Positions 18,823-29,024 are shown, counted from the stretch's first letter. The stretch: 64,000 nt of DNA from Pedobacter glucosidilyticus (GCF_002483235.1 NZ_DLHN01000020.1:83667-147666); one strand, 5' to 3'. Program-made: numbers and translations. Notes: generated by a model from the letters alone, not told the origin.

Positions 18823-20475
18823 ATGTTTAAGAATAATAAGCCAGGTAAATGGTTTCTTGTGGCTACTTTTATCTTGGTAGGAACAACTAAAACCATCTTT
18901 TCTCAATCCTTAGAACTCACTCAAGGGCCCTTTAAGCCAACTTGGGAGTCTTTAAAAAATTATAAAACGCCAGATTGGTTTAGGGATGCCAAGTTTGGAA
19001 TATGGGCGCATTGGGGGCCACAATGCCAGCCAGAAGCAGGTGATTGGTATGCTAGGAATATGTATATACAAGGACACAAGCAATACAATACACACATCGA
19101 AAAATATGGACATCCCTCAAAATTTGGGTTTAAAGATGTCATCAATTTATGGAAAGCTCAAAATTTTAATCCAGAAGAGCTGGTGGCACTTTATAAATCT
19201 GCCGGAGCCAAATACTTTGTAGGTATGGCTGTACACCATGATAATTTTGACTTATGGAATTCTAAGTACCAACCATGGAACTCGGTAAATATGGGGCCTA
19301 AACAGGATATTGTTGGAAAATGGGCTCTTGCTGCAAAAAAGAATGATCTCCATTTTGGTGTTTCTATACATGCAAGAAGTGCCTGGTCTTGGTATGAAGT
19401 TGCACAATCAAGTGATAAAACAGGCCCTATGGCAGGTATTCCGTATGATGGTAAGCTTACGGCGGCAGACGGAAAGGGTTTATGGTGGGAGGGCTACGAT
19501 CCACAAGACTTGTATGAACAAAATCATAAACCTAGCCCGGTTTCTGAAAATAGAAAACTTCAAGGGCAAAATCCAGGTGAGAAAGCTACACCAGCTTACA
19601 ACCAAAAATTTTATAATAGAGTTTTGGATGTAGTTAACAAATACCAGCCAGATTTAGTATACTTTGATGACTACAAACTTCCTTTAGGCATGAAAGATGG
19701 AAGAGACGCCTATGGTTTAAATCTGGTTGCAAACATTTATAATCAGAGTATCCTGCGAAACAAGGGAAATAATCAAGCTATTGTAAATACAAAGGCCCTT
19801 ACAGATACAGAACAGTTAGCGCTCACTAATGATTTGGAAGTAGGTACCGAGCGAACAATTAACCCCATCCCATGGCAATCAGACGCTTGTATTGGTAGTT
19901 GGCACTACAATAGCAATCTAAAGCAGTATAAATCTTCTAAGGCTGTTATTGAAGCCTTGGTAGATGTAGTTAGCAAAAATGGAAACCTGCTGTTAAGTAT
20001 ACCTATTAGGGCAGATGGTACAATTGATGATGCAGAAAAAAAGGTTCTTAATGAAATTGGTAAGTGGTTAGCTATAAATGGCGAAGCTATTTATGGAACC
20101 CGTCCTTGGACAATATTCGGAGAAGGTCCTTCAACAACCTCTTCTACAGAAAGTAACTCTAAAGGAGATCAGCCTTTATTCAGAAAAAATAGTAATCCTT
20201 ACCTACCTAGTGATTTTAGATTTACAACAAAAAATAATAGTTTATATGCAATAGGGTTAGCATGGCCTGAAACTAATAAAATTTGTATTGAGTCTTTAAA
20301 GTTAAGTAATAACAAAAAGAATCAAAAAATAACACAAGTTAGCCTGTTAGGTGCTCAAGATAAATTAACCTTCCAACAAACTTCAAAAGGTCTTGAAGTT
20401 ACATTGCCTAACAATAAATTAATGTCAACGGCTTACACGCTTAAGATAGATGGATTAAGTACCTCCAAAAATTAA
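18823..20475 (+). CDS. GH29 alpha-L-fucosidase, tandem copy 1
   Basis: A 550-residue exported protein (signal peptide ending near F-S-Q-S). The GH29 catalytic barrel begins with F-R-D-A-K-F-G-I-W-A-H-W-G and includes V-H-H-D-N-F-D-L-W-N. The likely nucleophile is Asp282 in D-L-V-Y-F-D-D-Y. A small C-terminal beta domain follows from about residue 450. GH29 enzymes release alpha-linked L-fucose by a retaining mechanism. It starts a three-gene run of GH29 paralogues; the next start lies 11 bp after its stop. The operator-like element upstream points to HTCS induction. Linkage preference cannot be read from the sequence. Confidence 0.9.
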   Translation: MFKNNKPGKWFLVATFILVGTTKTIFSQSLELTQGPFKPTWESLKNYKTPDWFRDAKFGIWAHWGPQCQPEAGDWYARNMYIQGHKQYNTHIEKYGHPSKFGFKDVINLWKAQNFNPEELVALYKSAGAKYFVGMAVHHDNFDLWNSKYQPWNSVNMGPKQDIVGKWALAAKKNDLHFGVSIHARSAWSWYEVAQSSDKTGPMAGIPYDGKLTAADGKGLWWEGYDPQDLYEQNHKPSPVSENRKLQGQNPGEKATPAYNQKFYNRVLDVVNKYQPDLVYFDDYKLPLGMKDGRDAYGLNLVANIYNQSILRNKGNNQAIVNTKALTDTEQLALTNDLEVGTERTINPIPWQSDACIGSWHYNSNLKQYKSSKAVIEALVDVVSKNGNLLLSIPIRADGTIDDAEKKVLNEIGKWLAINGEAIYGTRPWTIFGEGPSTTSSTESNSKGDQPLFRKNSNPYLPSDFRFTTKNNSLYAIGLAWPETNKICIESLKLSNNKKNQKITQVSLLGAQDKLTFQQTSKGLEVTLPNNKLMSTAYTLKIDGLSTSKN

Positions 20476-20486
20476 ATATAAATGAT

Positions 20487-22097
20487 ATGAAGAATAAATC
20501 TTATTTAACTAAACTGTTTTTATTGATGCTGATGAGTATTGTCTCAGATATTCAATCTCAGGAATTAGAAATAAATCAAGGACCTTTTAAACCAAGTTGG
20601 GAATCTCTAAAAAGTTACCAAACACCAGAATGGTTTAGAGATGCAAAATTTGGTATATGGGCACATTGGGGCCCACAATGTGAGCCTGAGGCGGGCGATT
20701 GGTACGGTAGAAATTTATATATAGAAGGGCATCAACAAAATAAAATTCATAATGAAAAATATGGGCATCCATCTGAATTTGGTTTTAAAGATGTTATCAA
20801 CCAATGGAAAGCAAATAAATTTAACCCGCAAGAGCTCTTAACTCTTTATAAAAATGCTGGGGCTAAGTATTTTGTAGCAATGGCAAATCATCATGATAAT
20901 TTCGATTTGTGGAATTCAAAATATCAACCTTGGAATGTTTTAAATATGGGCCCCAAAAGAAATATCATACAAGATTGGGATAATGCTACAAAAAAAGTGG
21001 GTTTACGTTTTGGTGTATCTATACATGCAAGTAGCGCATGGTCTTGGTATGAAGTAGCGCAATTAAGTGATAAATCAGGCCCTAAAGCAGGGATCACTTA
21101 CGATGGTAATTTAACAAAAGCGGATGGTAAAGGAAAATGGTGGGAAGGCTACGATCCTCAGGATTTATATGCACAATATCGTCATAAAATAAGTCCTGAT
21201 GTTTTAAACAGACGCTTGGCTTGGTCAAATCCAGGTGATGCTCCGTCTAAAGAATATTTATTGAAGTTTTACAACAGGGTTAGAGATGTTGTTCAGCAAC
21301 ATCAGCCAGATTTGGTATATTTTGATGATTCTCATTTACCATTAAATCATGAGAGTCCGACTTATGGTTTACATTTAGCGGCAGATATTTATAATGGAAA
21401 TATCAAAAGAAATGGTAAAAATGAAGCTGTTATCAATACAAAATCATTAACAGAAGAAGAAAAGAAATGCTTAATAAATGATTTAGAGGTAGGTACAGAA
21501 AGAAATATTACTGCTGTACCATGGCAGTCTGATGCTTGCATAGGAAGTTGGCATTATAAAAAAGATGTTAAATATAAAGATGCTAAAAGTGTAATTCATG
21601 CTTTAGCAGACGTAGTAAGTAAAAATGGAAATCTATTATTAAGTGTACCCATCAGAGCCGATGGCACCATAGATGAAGACGAAAAAGAAATTCTAAAAGG
21701 TATTGGAGAGTGGTTAGCTATAAATGGTGAAGCGATATACAACACCAGACCATGGACAGTTTACGGAGAAGGACCGTCGATAGCAGATAAGACCCCCAAC
21801 AATTCTAAAGGAAATATGCCTTTATACCGTAAAGCACCTTATACACCTGCTGATTTTAGATTCACTAGAAACAAAAATGTACTTTATGCTATAGGAATGG
21901 CATGGCCAGAAGATCACAAAATTATTATTTCATCGATTTCTGATAAACTAATAAAAGATAAATTTAAAGTATCGTTATTGGGGTCTCAGGAGAATTTGAA
22001 ATACAAATTAACAGCGGCAGGATTAGAGATATCATTACCGGTTCAAAAACCTAATGTTATTGCTTATGCTATTAAAATTGATGGGTTACTTAACTAA
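20487..22097 (+). CDS. GH29 alpha-L-fucosidase, tandem copy 2
   Basis: A 536-residue paralogue of the preceding gene with nearly the same motif layout: F-G-I-W-A-H-W-G-P-Q-C-E-P-E, N-H-H-D-N-F-D-L-W-N, and likely nucleophile Asp280 in L-V-Y-F-D-D-S. It has its own signal peptide (cleavage near I-Q-S-Q). The two proteins align along their full length with high similarity by eye, so they arose by tandem duplication. The differences are concentrated in loops around 230-260 and after the nucleophile, where specificity could differ. It is in one operon with its neighbours. Confidence 0.9.
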   Translation: MKNKSYLTKLFLLMLMSIVSDIQSQELEINQGPFKPSWESLKSYQTPEWFRDAKFGIWAHWGPQCEPEAGDWYGRNLYIEGHQQNKIHNEKYGHPSEFGFKDVINQWKANKFNPQELLTLYKNAGAKYFVAMANHHDNFDLWNSKYQPWNVLNMGPKRNIIQDWDNATKKVGLRFGVSIHASSAWSWYEVAQLSDKSGPKAGITYDGNLTKADGKGKWWEGYDPQDLYAQYRHKISPDVLNRRLAWSNPGDAPSKEYLLKFYNRVRDVVQQHQPDLVYFDDSHLPLNHESPTYGLHLAADIYNGNIKRNGKNEAVINTKSLTEEEKKCLINDLEVGTERNITAVPWQSDACIGSWHYKKDVKYKDAKSVIHALADVVSKNGNLLLSVPIRADGTIDEDEKEILKGIGEWLAINGEAIYNTRPWTVYGEGPSIADKTPNNSKGNMPLYRKAPYTPADFRFTRNKNVLYAIGMAWPEDHKIIISSISDKLIKDKFKVSLLGSQENLKYKLTAAGLEISLPVQKPNVIAYAIKIDGLLN

Positions 22098-22113
22098 GTC
22101 TAACAATTGTCTT

Positions 22114-23676
22114 ATGAAAAAATATATCATTTTAGGTTTTTTTATTCTTTTTGAGCTTAAGCCTATTTATAGTCAAAATCAAAGTAAAAAATCTAAATCA
22201 CCAGAACTTCAAGTTTTTGAGCCTAATTGGGAATCATTAAAACAATATGATTGTCCACAGTGGTTTAGGGATGCTAAATTTGGGATATGGGCGCATTGGG
22301 GGCCACAATCGGTAGCAGAATTTGGCGACTGGTATGCCCGTTTTCTTTACAAACCACAAACAGACACTAGTGCTTGGAGAAAAAATGGAGGTATTAAGGC
22401 TTATGCTCACCATTTAGCAACTTATGGACATCCATCTCAATTTGGCTATAAAGATTTAATTCCCCTATTTAAAGCAGAGAAATTTAACCCAGAAGAGCTG
22501 ATGAAGCTTTATCATCAGGCAGGAGCTAGGTATTTCATGTCTATGGGGCAGCATCATGACAATTTTGATATGTGGAATTCTAAATATCAACCTTGGAATG
22601 CAGTTAATATGGGGCCAAAAAAAGATATTGTTAAAGCCTGGCAAATAGCTGCTAAAAATAACCAGATGAAATTTGGAGTTTCTTTTCATGGTCAAACCAG
22701 TTGGAGTTGGTTTGAAGCAAGTCGCGGTGCAGATATTGATGGACCTTATAAAGGTGTACCTTATGATGGAAACTTAACTAAAGCTGATGGTAAGGGTAAA
22801 TGGTGGGAGGGATATGACCCGCAAGATCTATATGGAGAACCACATGAACCGGATGCTCCAAGAAATGAAAGATTTAAGCAAAATTTCTACAACCGTACTA
22901 TGGATTTGATTGACAACTATAAACCAGATTTGATTTATTTTGATGGCGGAATCCCTTTTGAATGGTTGCAAATCGCATCAAATTTTTATAATAAAAGTAT
23001 CCAGTGGAATGGTGTTAATCAGGCTGTAATAAATGTAAAAGGCGTTGCGCCTGAAAAGCAAAAGGCTGTAGTGTTTGATATTGAAAATGGTCAAAGCGGT
23101 AGTTTAAGAAAATATCCATGGCAAACAGATACTTCTTTTGATGGTTGGTTTATATCAAAAACACCTTACGTTACCACTACAAAGAAGGTTATTCAGCAGC
23201 TGGTAGATATTGTTAGTAAAAACGGTAACCTCATGTTGAATATCACCCAGCGTTCTGATGGTACGATTACAGATACTGCAGAGAAGTTTTTAAAAGAAAT
23301 GGCTTCATGGATGGCTATAAACAGTGAGGCTATTCATGGTACTCGTCCTTGGGAAATTTATGGTGAGGGCCCTGTGAAGATAGAAAAAGGTGAACAAAAT
23401 AAAGCACAGCGTTTAAATTATACCAAGGAAGATATTCGTTTTACTACCAAAGGAAATAATCTATATGCTATAATTATGGAGTGGCCAGGAAAAGAAATAA
23501 CTATTAAATCTTTACCGAAATCAAAGAAAATATGGTTTGGTGATATTAAAGAAGTAAAACTCTTAGGCTCATCAGAATCTTTAAAATGGAAACAAGATGA
23601 GAGCGGATTAAAAGTTAGTTTACCAGAAAATGCAGTTGGAAAATATGCCTATACTATAAAGATATCTGGAAATTAA
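22114..23676 (+). CDS. GH29 alpha-L-fucosidase, tandem copy 3 (diverged)
   Basis: A 520-residue exported enzyme. The frame is open from 22054, inside the upstream gene, but the ATG at 22114 gives a clean signal peptide (M-K-K-Y-I-I-L-G-F-F, cleavage near I-Y-S-Q), so I use that start. GH29 motifs are present (F-G-I-W-A-H-W-G-P-Q-S, G-Q-H-H-D-N-F-D-M-W-N) with likely nucleophile Asp277 in D-L-I-Y-F-D-G-G. It differs from copies 1 and 2 around the nucleophile (D-G-G-I-P-F instead of D-D) and has an insertion near residue 75, so it is the most diverged of the three and may act on a different linkage. It ends at a strong bidirectional terminator. Confidence 0.9.
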   Translation: MKKYIILGFFILFELKPIYSQNQSKKSKSPELQVFEPNWESLKQYDCPQWFRDAKFGIWAHWGPQSVAEFGDWYARFLYKPQTDTSAWRKNGGIKAYAHHLATYGHPSQFGYKDLIPLFKAEKFNPEELMKLYHQAGARYFMSMGQHHDNFDMWNSKYQPWNAVNMGPKKDIVKAWQIAAKNNQMKFGVSFHGQTSWSWFEASRGADIDGPYKGVPYDGNLTKADGKGKWWEGYDPQDLYGEPHEPDAPRNERFKQNFYNRTMDLIDNYKPDLIYFDGGIPFEWLQIASNFYNKSIQWNGVNQAVINVKGVAPEKQKAVVFDIENGQSGSLRKYPWQTDTSFDGWFISKTPYVTTTKKVIQQLVDIVSKNGNLMLNITQRSDGTITDTAEKFLKEMASWMAINSEAIHGTRPWEIYGEGPVKIEKGEQNKAQRLNYTKEDIRFTTKGNNLYAIIMEWPGKEITIKSLPKSKKIWFGDIKEVKLLGSSESLKWKQDESGLKVSLPENAVGKYAYTIKISGN

Positions 23677-23697
23677 ACTTTTAAAATATTTACTATG

Positions 23698-23735
23698 AAA
23701 AAAAGGAGCTGTCAATTTTGACAGCTCCTTTTTTT
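23698..23735. terminator. Bidirectional rho-independent terminator
   Basis: A hairpin with an 18-bp perfect stem (23698-23715 pairs with 23718-23735, loop of 2 bases) around the core GGAGCTGTCA, flanked by A and T runs on either side. It sits between the convergent GH29 and GH2 genes and can work for both. Confidence 0.9.
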
Positions 23736-23753
23736 TGTTCAATTAATGAATAG

Positions 23754-26225
23754 CTACTTGATTTTTATTTTAAGTTTATCACTGGTTAAGTTTGAAGAAG
23801 TAGCTTCAATCTCTATACTTCCCGCTTTCCCATTATTCTGAATGATAGCCATACATTTTCCATAAAAAGCTTTTCTATAATTTGCTTGAAAAGGTTCTGT
23901 TGTTGAAGGATTTCCATTACCAACAGCTCTTAAAAAACCATTGCCTTTTACATTAAAGGAGATAAGATTATCTGCTAAAGGACAAACGTTTCCATCTTTA
24001 TCAACCACACTTACTGTTACATAAGCTAAATCTTTTTCATCAGCTTTAAGATTGTTCCTATCGGCATTTAAAACAATTTTAAAGGGTTCTCCTGCAGTTT
24101 TAATGATTTTAGTTTCTCTAATCTTATTGCTTTCATCAAAAGCTACCACTTTAATTTCGCCGGCTTCATAAACCACATTTTCCCATCTTAACCTGTAACG
24201 ATCTAACAAACTGTTTTTATCAAACGTTTTTTTGCCATAGCTTTTGCCATTAACAAACAACTCGGCAGCAGCATAATTGGTATAAGCAAAAACAGGTATT
24301 TGCTCTCCCTCTTTACCCTTCCAATTCCAATGTGGAAGTAGGTGTAAAACCTTTTCTTTACTCCATTGGCTCTTATAAAGGTAGTAACGATCTTTAGGTA
24401 TACCAGACAAATCAATGATTCCAAAATAAGAACTTCTGCTTGGCCAATTATCATTAAAAGGGGAGGGCTCACCTAAATAATCCACTCCTGTCCAAACGAA
24501 TTCGCCTGCAACAAAATCATTTTCTTCTTGACTTTTCCATTCTATATCTGGTATTTGTGACCAACTACAGTATTCTAAGTCATAAGAGGATGCCTGATTA
24601 TCAGGCCATATTTTCATAGAAGCCATTTTTGCTGGTAACTGATAAACACCTCTCGAACTTACAGTAGATGCCGTTTCACTACCATAAATAACCCAATTAG
24701 GAAAGCGTTTATGAATATCAGCATAATAATTAGGTTTATAATTCCAACCCGGTATATCTACAGCTGCTGCTAAACCATTCTTGATAGCAGGTTCCAAATG
24801 ATTAAAACCAGCTGTTACGGGCCTCGTAGGGTCAGTTTTTCTACAAATATCGGCTAGATATTGAGCCAACTTGCCACCATCAGGAGTATTAGCTTCTCTT
24901 ATTTCATTACCAATACTATACATGATTAAAGCAGGATGATTTCTATCTCTCTTAATCATGGCCTCTACATCTTTTTTTGCCCAAGCATCAAAAATTTTAT
25001 GGTAACCATTTTCTACTTTTGGTATTCTCCATTCATCAAAAGTTTCATCTATATAATAGAATCCCATTTCATCGCACAATTCAAGCATTTCTGGGGCATG
25101 TGGGTTATGTGTACCACGAATTGCGTTACATCCCATTTCTTTTAACAATAAAAGATGATGTTGAAGCGCAGCCTTATTAAAAGCAGCCCCCAGAGGACCT
25201 AAATCATGGTGTAGACATACACCTTTAAGTTTAGTTTTAATACCATTGACAAGCATTCCCTCATCTGGTTTGAACTCAATTTTTCTGATACCAAAACTGC
25301 TTTTATATTCATCAATTACTTTACCAGATGCTTTAATGATAGTTTTTAAAGAATAATTATAAGGGTTTTCAGCCGACCATAACTTAGGCTTCAGTACATC
25401 TAAATTATGAGTAATATTTAAGGAGTCTTTTAGGTTATAAAAATTTGATATTTCTCCTTTTTTATAACCTTTTGAATCATATACTATTTGAAAAACTTCT
25501 ATTTCTTTAGGATTGCCTGTATCATTTTTAATTTTAGTTTGAATGTTTATAACAGCCTTTTGTTCGCTTATGATGGGTGTTGTTATAAAAGTGCCCCAAT
25601 GGTCTACATATATTGGATTTTTCTTAACTAAGCGTACATGTCTGTAAATACCAGCACCAGGATACCATCGGGCTGAACCTTTAAAATTTTCAAGCCTTAC
25701 AGCTAGAATATTTTTACCTCCCCAATTGATAAATTTACTAATATCAAAACTAAAGGATGCATACCCATAAGGCCACTCTCCAACAAATCGCTCATTCAAA
25801 TAAATTTTGGCATTACTCATCGCACCATCAAATTCAATAGAAATGGCTTTTCCTTTATCATTTAAAGATATATTTAGTTCTTTTCTATACCAGCCTACAC
25901 CAATATAAGGTAAGCCTCCTGTTCTTCCTATTCTGATTTTTTCTTTTGATTCACCATCTTCTGTGACTCTTACTTTTTGAGGATCATTTTCTTTACTAAA
26001 TGGACCAGCTATTGCCCAATCATGCGGGACTTTAACTTCTGTCCATCCAGAGGTATTTAAGTTGTTTTTGAAACCATCAGAAACATCTTTATTAATGAAA
26101 TTCCATCCATTTAGAAGTTCTTCAACTTTTCTGGTTTCTTGGCTATTAACTTTTAGGTATGGAAATATAGAAATAAGGAGTCCAAATATTATAAAAGGGA
26201 CTCTTTTAGGGAAAACGTAAAGCAT
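23754..26225 (-). CDS. GH2 glycoside hydrolase (beta-galactosidase type)
   Basis: An 823-residue exported protein (signal segment to about residue 28). The GH2 layout is clear: sugar-binding domain (30-190, with G-V-G-W-Y-R-K), Ig-like domain (195-300) and TIM barrel (305-590). The acid/base is Glu441 in S-I-G-N-E-I-R and the nucleophile is Glu517 in Y-G-S-E-T-A-S. After the barrel come a DUF4982-like domain (about 620-700) and a bacterial Ig-like domain (about 705-823). This layout is common in Bacteroidota beta-galactosidases, though other GH2 activities cannot be excluded. It follows the fourth GH29 gene on the same strand with a 25-bp gap, so the two are likely co-transcribed. Confidence 0.88.
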   Translation of the reverse strand: MLYVFPKRVPFIIFGLLISIFPYLKVNSQETRKVEELLNGWNFINKDVSDGFKNNLNTSGWTEVKVPHDWAIAGPFSKENDPQKVRVTEDGESKEKIRIGRTGGLPYIGVGWYRKELNISLNDKGKAISIEFDGAMSNAKIYLNERFVGEWPYGYASFSFDISKFINWGGKNILAVRLENFKGSARWYPGAGIYRHVRLVKKNPIYVDHWGTFITTPIISEQKAVINIQTKIKNDTGNPKEIEVFQIVYDSKGYKKGEISNFYNLKDSLNITHNLDVLKPKLWSAENPYNYSLKTIIKASGKVIDEYKSSFGIRKIEFKPDEGMLVNGIKTKLKGVCLHHDLGPLGAAFNKAALQHHLLLLKEMGCNAIRGTHNPHAPEMLELCDEMGFYYIDETFDEWRIPKVENGYHKIFDAWAKKDVEAMIKRDRNHPALIMYSIGNEIREANTPDGGKLAQYLADICRKTDPTRPVTAGFNHLEPAIKNGLAAAVDIPGWNYKPNYYADIHKRFPNWVIYGSETASTVSSRGVYQLPAKMASMKIWPDNQASSYDLEYCSWSQIPDIEWKSQEENDFVAGEFVWTGVDYLGEPSPFNDNWPSRSSYFGIIDLSGIPKDRYYLYKSQWSKEKVLHLLPHWNWKGKEGEQIPVFAYTNYAAAELFVNGKSYGKKTFDKNSLLDRYRLRWENVVYEAGEIKVVAFDESNKIRETKIIKTAGEPFKIVLNADRNNLKADEKDLAYVTVSVVDKDGNVCPLADNLISFNVKGNGFLRAVGNGNPSTTEPFQANYRKAFYGKCMAIIQNNGKAGSIEIEATSSNLTSDKLKIKIK

Positions 26226-26250
26226 TGATAAGTTTAATTAGTTATATTTA

Positions 26251-27900
26251 TTATTTAATAGAAAATTGTTGTCTTTCACCGTAAAAAGCTATGTTAGGAC
26301 CTATAATTACAAATCTAAATTCATAACTCTTGCCTTTCTCTAAATTGTCTACGGTTTGTATAAACTCACCTATTTTATCTAGGTTTACGGTATTTGTTCT
26401 CTTCCATTCTTTGAAATATAAATTTTCTACAAAACCTGCATAAGGTCTATATTCAAAGCATCCCTGTAAAGTTTTAGCGTCTCCTTTATTTAGTAAATTA
26501 CCCTTTAAGATTACTTTATTACTCGTTTCAGCTTTCATAGTTGCTAAAGTAGGAGGTATTAGAGCTGGCTCAACATTTTCTAACTTTATTGTTAGAGGAT
26601 TAGGCCATTTATTATTATTGTAAATTCTCTGAGCACTAACAACAGAAACTTGAAGACCATTTTCTTTTTGGGTGAAATAGGATTTAGCATCTTTACCACT
26701 TGCATATTCTATGACTTTACCTGCATGTCCTAATACACTAATTTTAGTATTAGGGGTGGCTTTTATAGATGAAAGTATAAACTCTTTTCTTTGTCCTTTG
26801 CCCCAATCTGGCAAGCCAGTTACCATTGCATATACAGTCTTTCTATCTTTAGAAGCAGTAAACCAAATATTTTCTTCATTTGATACAATCCAAGGCCTAA
26901 CATTATGTATAGCTTCTTGATTAATGAAATGCCAAGCAGAAATTTCTGTAAGTCTTCTTTCTTCTGGGTCTGCAATAGTTCCATCAGGTTTCGGTCCTAC
27001 ATTTAACAACAGATTTCCTCCTTTAGCCCGTGTTTCTATAAGAATTTCAATTAATCTGGTTCCAGATTTTAAATCATCATTGGTAGGCTTGTATTGCCAT
27101 TGTGTTCCCATTGTTAAATTAGACTCCCAAAGCTTATCTGTAGTTATTCCAGGTATAGTTTGCTCTGGAGAATTTACAGCTCCTCTTGTGATAACAACAT
27201 CAGGTTGTAATTTCCATGCTTCATCTTTACATGCCTCTTTGTGATTTCCATCTATAAATAGCATATCAATTTTTCCGTAATTTGTAAACAACTCATTTGT
27301 TTGTTTTCTTACAAGATCATTATAAGCAGCTTCTTTTTCTTTACCAAGATTATGGATACCACGGTTGATGGTTATTCCATTATCATATAAAAATTTAAAA
27401 TCTTCTGGCGAATAATAAATTCCAACGGCTAAACCTGCCTTACGGGCTCCGTCTACATATTCTTTAAGTAAATCTTTTTGGTAAGCCGTGTTCATAATGT
27501 TCAAAGAAGTAGTTTTGGTATCCCACATACAAAATCCAGAATGATGTTTTGCCGTTATACAAATGTATTTTGCCCCAGCCAGTTTTGCCTGCATTGCCAT
27601 TCTATAACCATCATATTTATAAGGATCAAATGATTTTGGTAATTCGTTAATGAATCTATTTAAGTAATCAGGAGAAGCTCCAACCATAGAATGGCTGATA
27701 ACAATACCTAGCTGACTATCAAAACTCCAATGAAGAAATAGTCCCATGCCTAAGTCTCTTAACCATTCTTCTCTTTCTGGCTTGTTTCTGTTATCACTAA
27801 AAGTATTATCATTCTCTTCTTTCTGAGCATAAGAATTACTCATGTTAAAGGTTAACAATAATATTAAAGGTATTACAAATTGGGTTAGCCCAATTAACAT
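26251..27900 (-). CDS. GH29 alpha-L-fucosidase, second subtype
   Basis: GH29 barrel with G-L-F-L-H-W-S, T-A-K-H-H-S-G-F-C-M-W and likely nucleophile Asp217 in D-M-L-F-I-D-G-N. The C-terminal part (about 380-549) is beta-rich and ends with an Ig/fibronectin-like segment (S-Y-E-F-R-F-V-I). The frame is open to 28053, but the ATG at 27900 gives a standard signal peptide ending N-S-Y-A-Q and has an AAAACCTTAATTAA leader, so I chose it (549 residues). It belongs to a different GH29 branch from the three tandem copies, suggesting a different linkage target. It is divergent from the esterase gene and heads a pair with the GH2. Confidence 0.85.
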   Translation of the reverse strand: MLIGLTQFVIPLILLLTFNMSNSYAQKEENDNTFSDNRNKPEREEWLRDLGMGLFLHWSFDSQLGIVISHSMVGASPDYLNRFINELPKSFDPYKYDGYRMAMQAKLAGAKYICITAKHHSGFCMWDTKTTSLNIMNTAYQKDLLKEYVDGARKAGLAVGIYYSPEDFKFLYDNGITINRGIHNLGKEKEAAYNDLVRKQTNELFTNYGKIDMLFIDGNHKEACKDEAWKLQPDVVITRGAVNSPEQTIPGITTDKLWESNLTMGTQWQYKPTNDDLKSGTRLIEILIETRAKGGNLLLNVGPKPDGTIADPEERRLTEISAWHFINQEAIHNVRPWIVSNEENIWFTASKDRKTVYAMVTGLPDWGKGQRKEFILSSIKATPNTKISVLGHAGKVIEYASGKDAKSYFTQKENGLQVSVVSAQRIYNNNKWPNPLTIKLENVEPALIPPTLATMKAETSNKVILKGNLLNKGDAKTLQGCFEYRPYAGFVENLYFKEWKRTNTVNLDKIGEFIQTVDNLEKGKSYEFRFVIIGPNIAFYGERQQFSIK

Positions 27901-28116
27901 CCTTAGTCTATTAATTAAGGTTTTGCTGAAGTTTTTATCCTTCAAAAGATAATATTGCATGAAGTTAAATATTAAGATAAGTTTATGTTTGATGGCAACT
28001 AAGATAATTGGCATAAAGGGCAAGAAATTATGCTGATTGATACATTTTGACATGGCAAATAGTTCTTTTAATTAAAATCTGTCGAATTTTAACTCTATAG
28101 TGTTAATTTTATCAGA

Positions 28117-28986
28117 ATGAAAATCAGATTAGCTTTTATTTTAAAATTTACCTTATTACCTATATTCGCACTTAACTTATATGCTCAGGATTATGTATCT
28201 CCTGTTTATGAGCAAAAGAAAATAAACGATATAGTCATTCATGAAAATTTGCGTTATGGCGAAATACCAGAAAACACAAATTCATCATCTTCAGACAGAA
28301 TCCTCGATCTTTATTTACCAGAAACGTTAAGTAAAAAAGATAAACTTCCTGTGTTTCTTTTTATACATGGCGGGGGCTTCTCTGGAGGGGATAAAGCTTT
28401 AACCGATTTTTGTACTAAAATAGCACAGAATGGTTATGCTGTTGCATCTATCAATTATCGTTTATCCTTAAAAAATAATAAGGTTTCTGGTGCAAGTTGT
28501 GGTGCTAATATGGCTAAAGGTTTGCCCCAGAGAGGGAAATTCCATCCCTTACTGCAAAAAGCAGTGAGTAATGCTTCTGAAGACGCTCACACAGCACTAC
28601 AATGGTTAGCAAAGCAAAGTAAGAAGTACCAATTAGATATAAATCAGGTAGTGGTTTGTGGTGGCTCTGCCGGGGCAATGACTGCTTTGCATCTGGCATA
28701 TATGCTGAAGCCCAAAGATGTAAAGTTAAAAGCTGTTGTAAACTTTTGGGGAGGGTTAGAAGATGCTAGTTTGATACCTCAAAATGCAGTCCCATTATTA
28801 ACCTATCATGGAGATAAAGATGATATCATCCATGTAGATTATGCTTATGCCTTGCACAAAAGAATGGAAGAGTTGCAGTCTACATCCTCAAAACTAAATA
28901 TTCTCCCGAATAAAGGACATGCACTTTATAAATACATCACAGAAAATAAAATAAATGAAATTATAAGCTTTTTAAAATCCCTATAA
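28117..28986 (+). CDS. Alpha/beta-hydrolase carbohydrate esterase/lipase-like protein
   Basis: A 289-residue exported protein (signal peptide ending near L-Y-A-Q). It has the oxyanion H-G-G-G-F-S-G-G motif near 88, a nucleophile elbow G-G-S-A-G with Ser184, a likely acid Asp235 in H-G-D-K-D-D, and His268 in K-G-H-A-L-Y. This is the BD-FAE/esterase-lipase layout often found in PULs, where such enzymes remove acetyl or other acyl groups so that glycosidases can act. It lies divergently beside the fourth GH29. The acyl group removed is unknown. Confidence 0.85.
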   Translation: MKIRLAFILKFTLLPIFALNLYAQDYVSPVYEQKKINDIVIHENLRYGEIPENTNSSSSDRILDLYLPETLSKKDKLPVFLFIHGGGFSGGDKALTDFCTKIAQNGYAVASINYRLSLKNNKVSGASCGANMAKGLPQRGKFHPLLQKAVSNASEDAHTALQWLAKQSKKYQLDINQVVVCGGSAGAMTALHLAYMLKPKDVKLKAVVNFWGGLEDASLIPQNAVPLLTYHGDKDDIIHVDYAYALHKRMEELQSTSSKLNILPNKGHALYKYITENKINEIISFLKSL

Positions 28987-29024
28987 AAGAACTAACCTCA
29001 TTTAAATGAGATGATAAATCCTAA

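Noticed and set aside
19310..19633. Overlapping plus-strand frame inside the first GH29 gene
   Set aside because: It overlaps the conserved fucosidase barrel and is explained by codon bias in the real frame.
22054..22113. N-terminal extension of the third GH29, overlapping the second
   Set aside because: The ATG at 22114 begins a standard signal peptide; the extension would bury it.
18823..23676. Long direct repeats between the GH29 genes, considered as a possible mobile or recombination element
   Set aside because: The similarity follows the coding sequence and is explained by tandem gene duplication; no terminal repeats or transposase are present.
26924..27244. Plus-strand open frame opposite the fourth GH29 gene
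   Set aside because: It lies wholly inside a GH29 barrel with intact motifs and shows no recognisable protein features.
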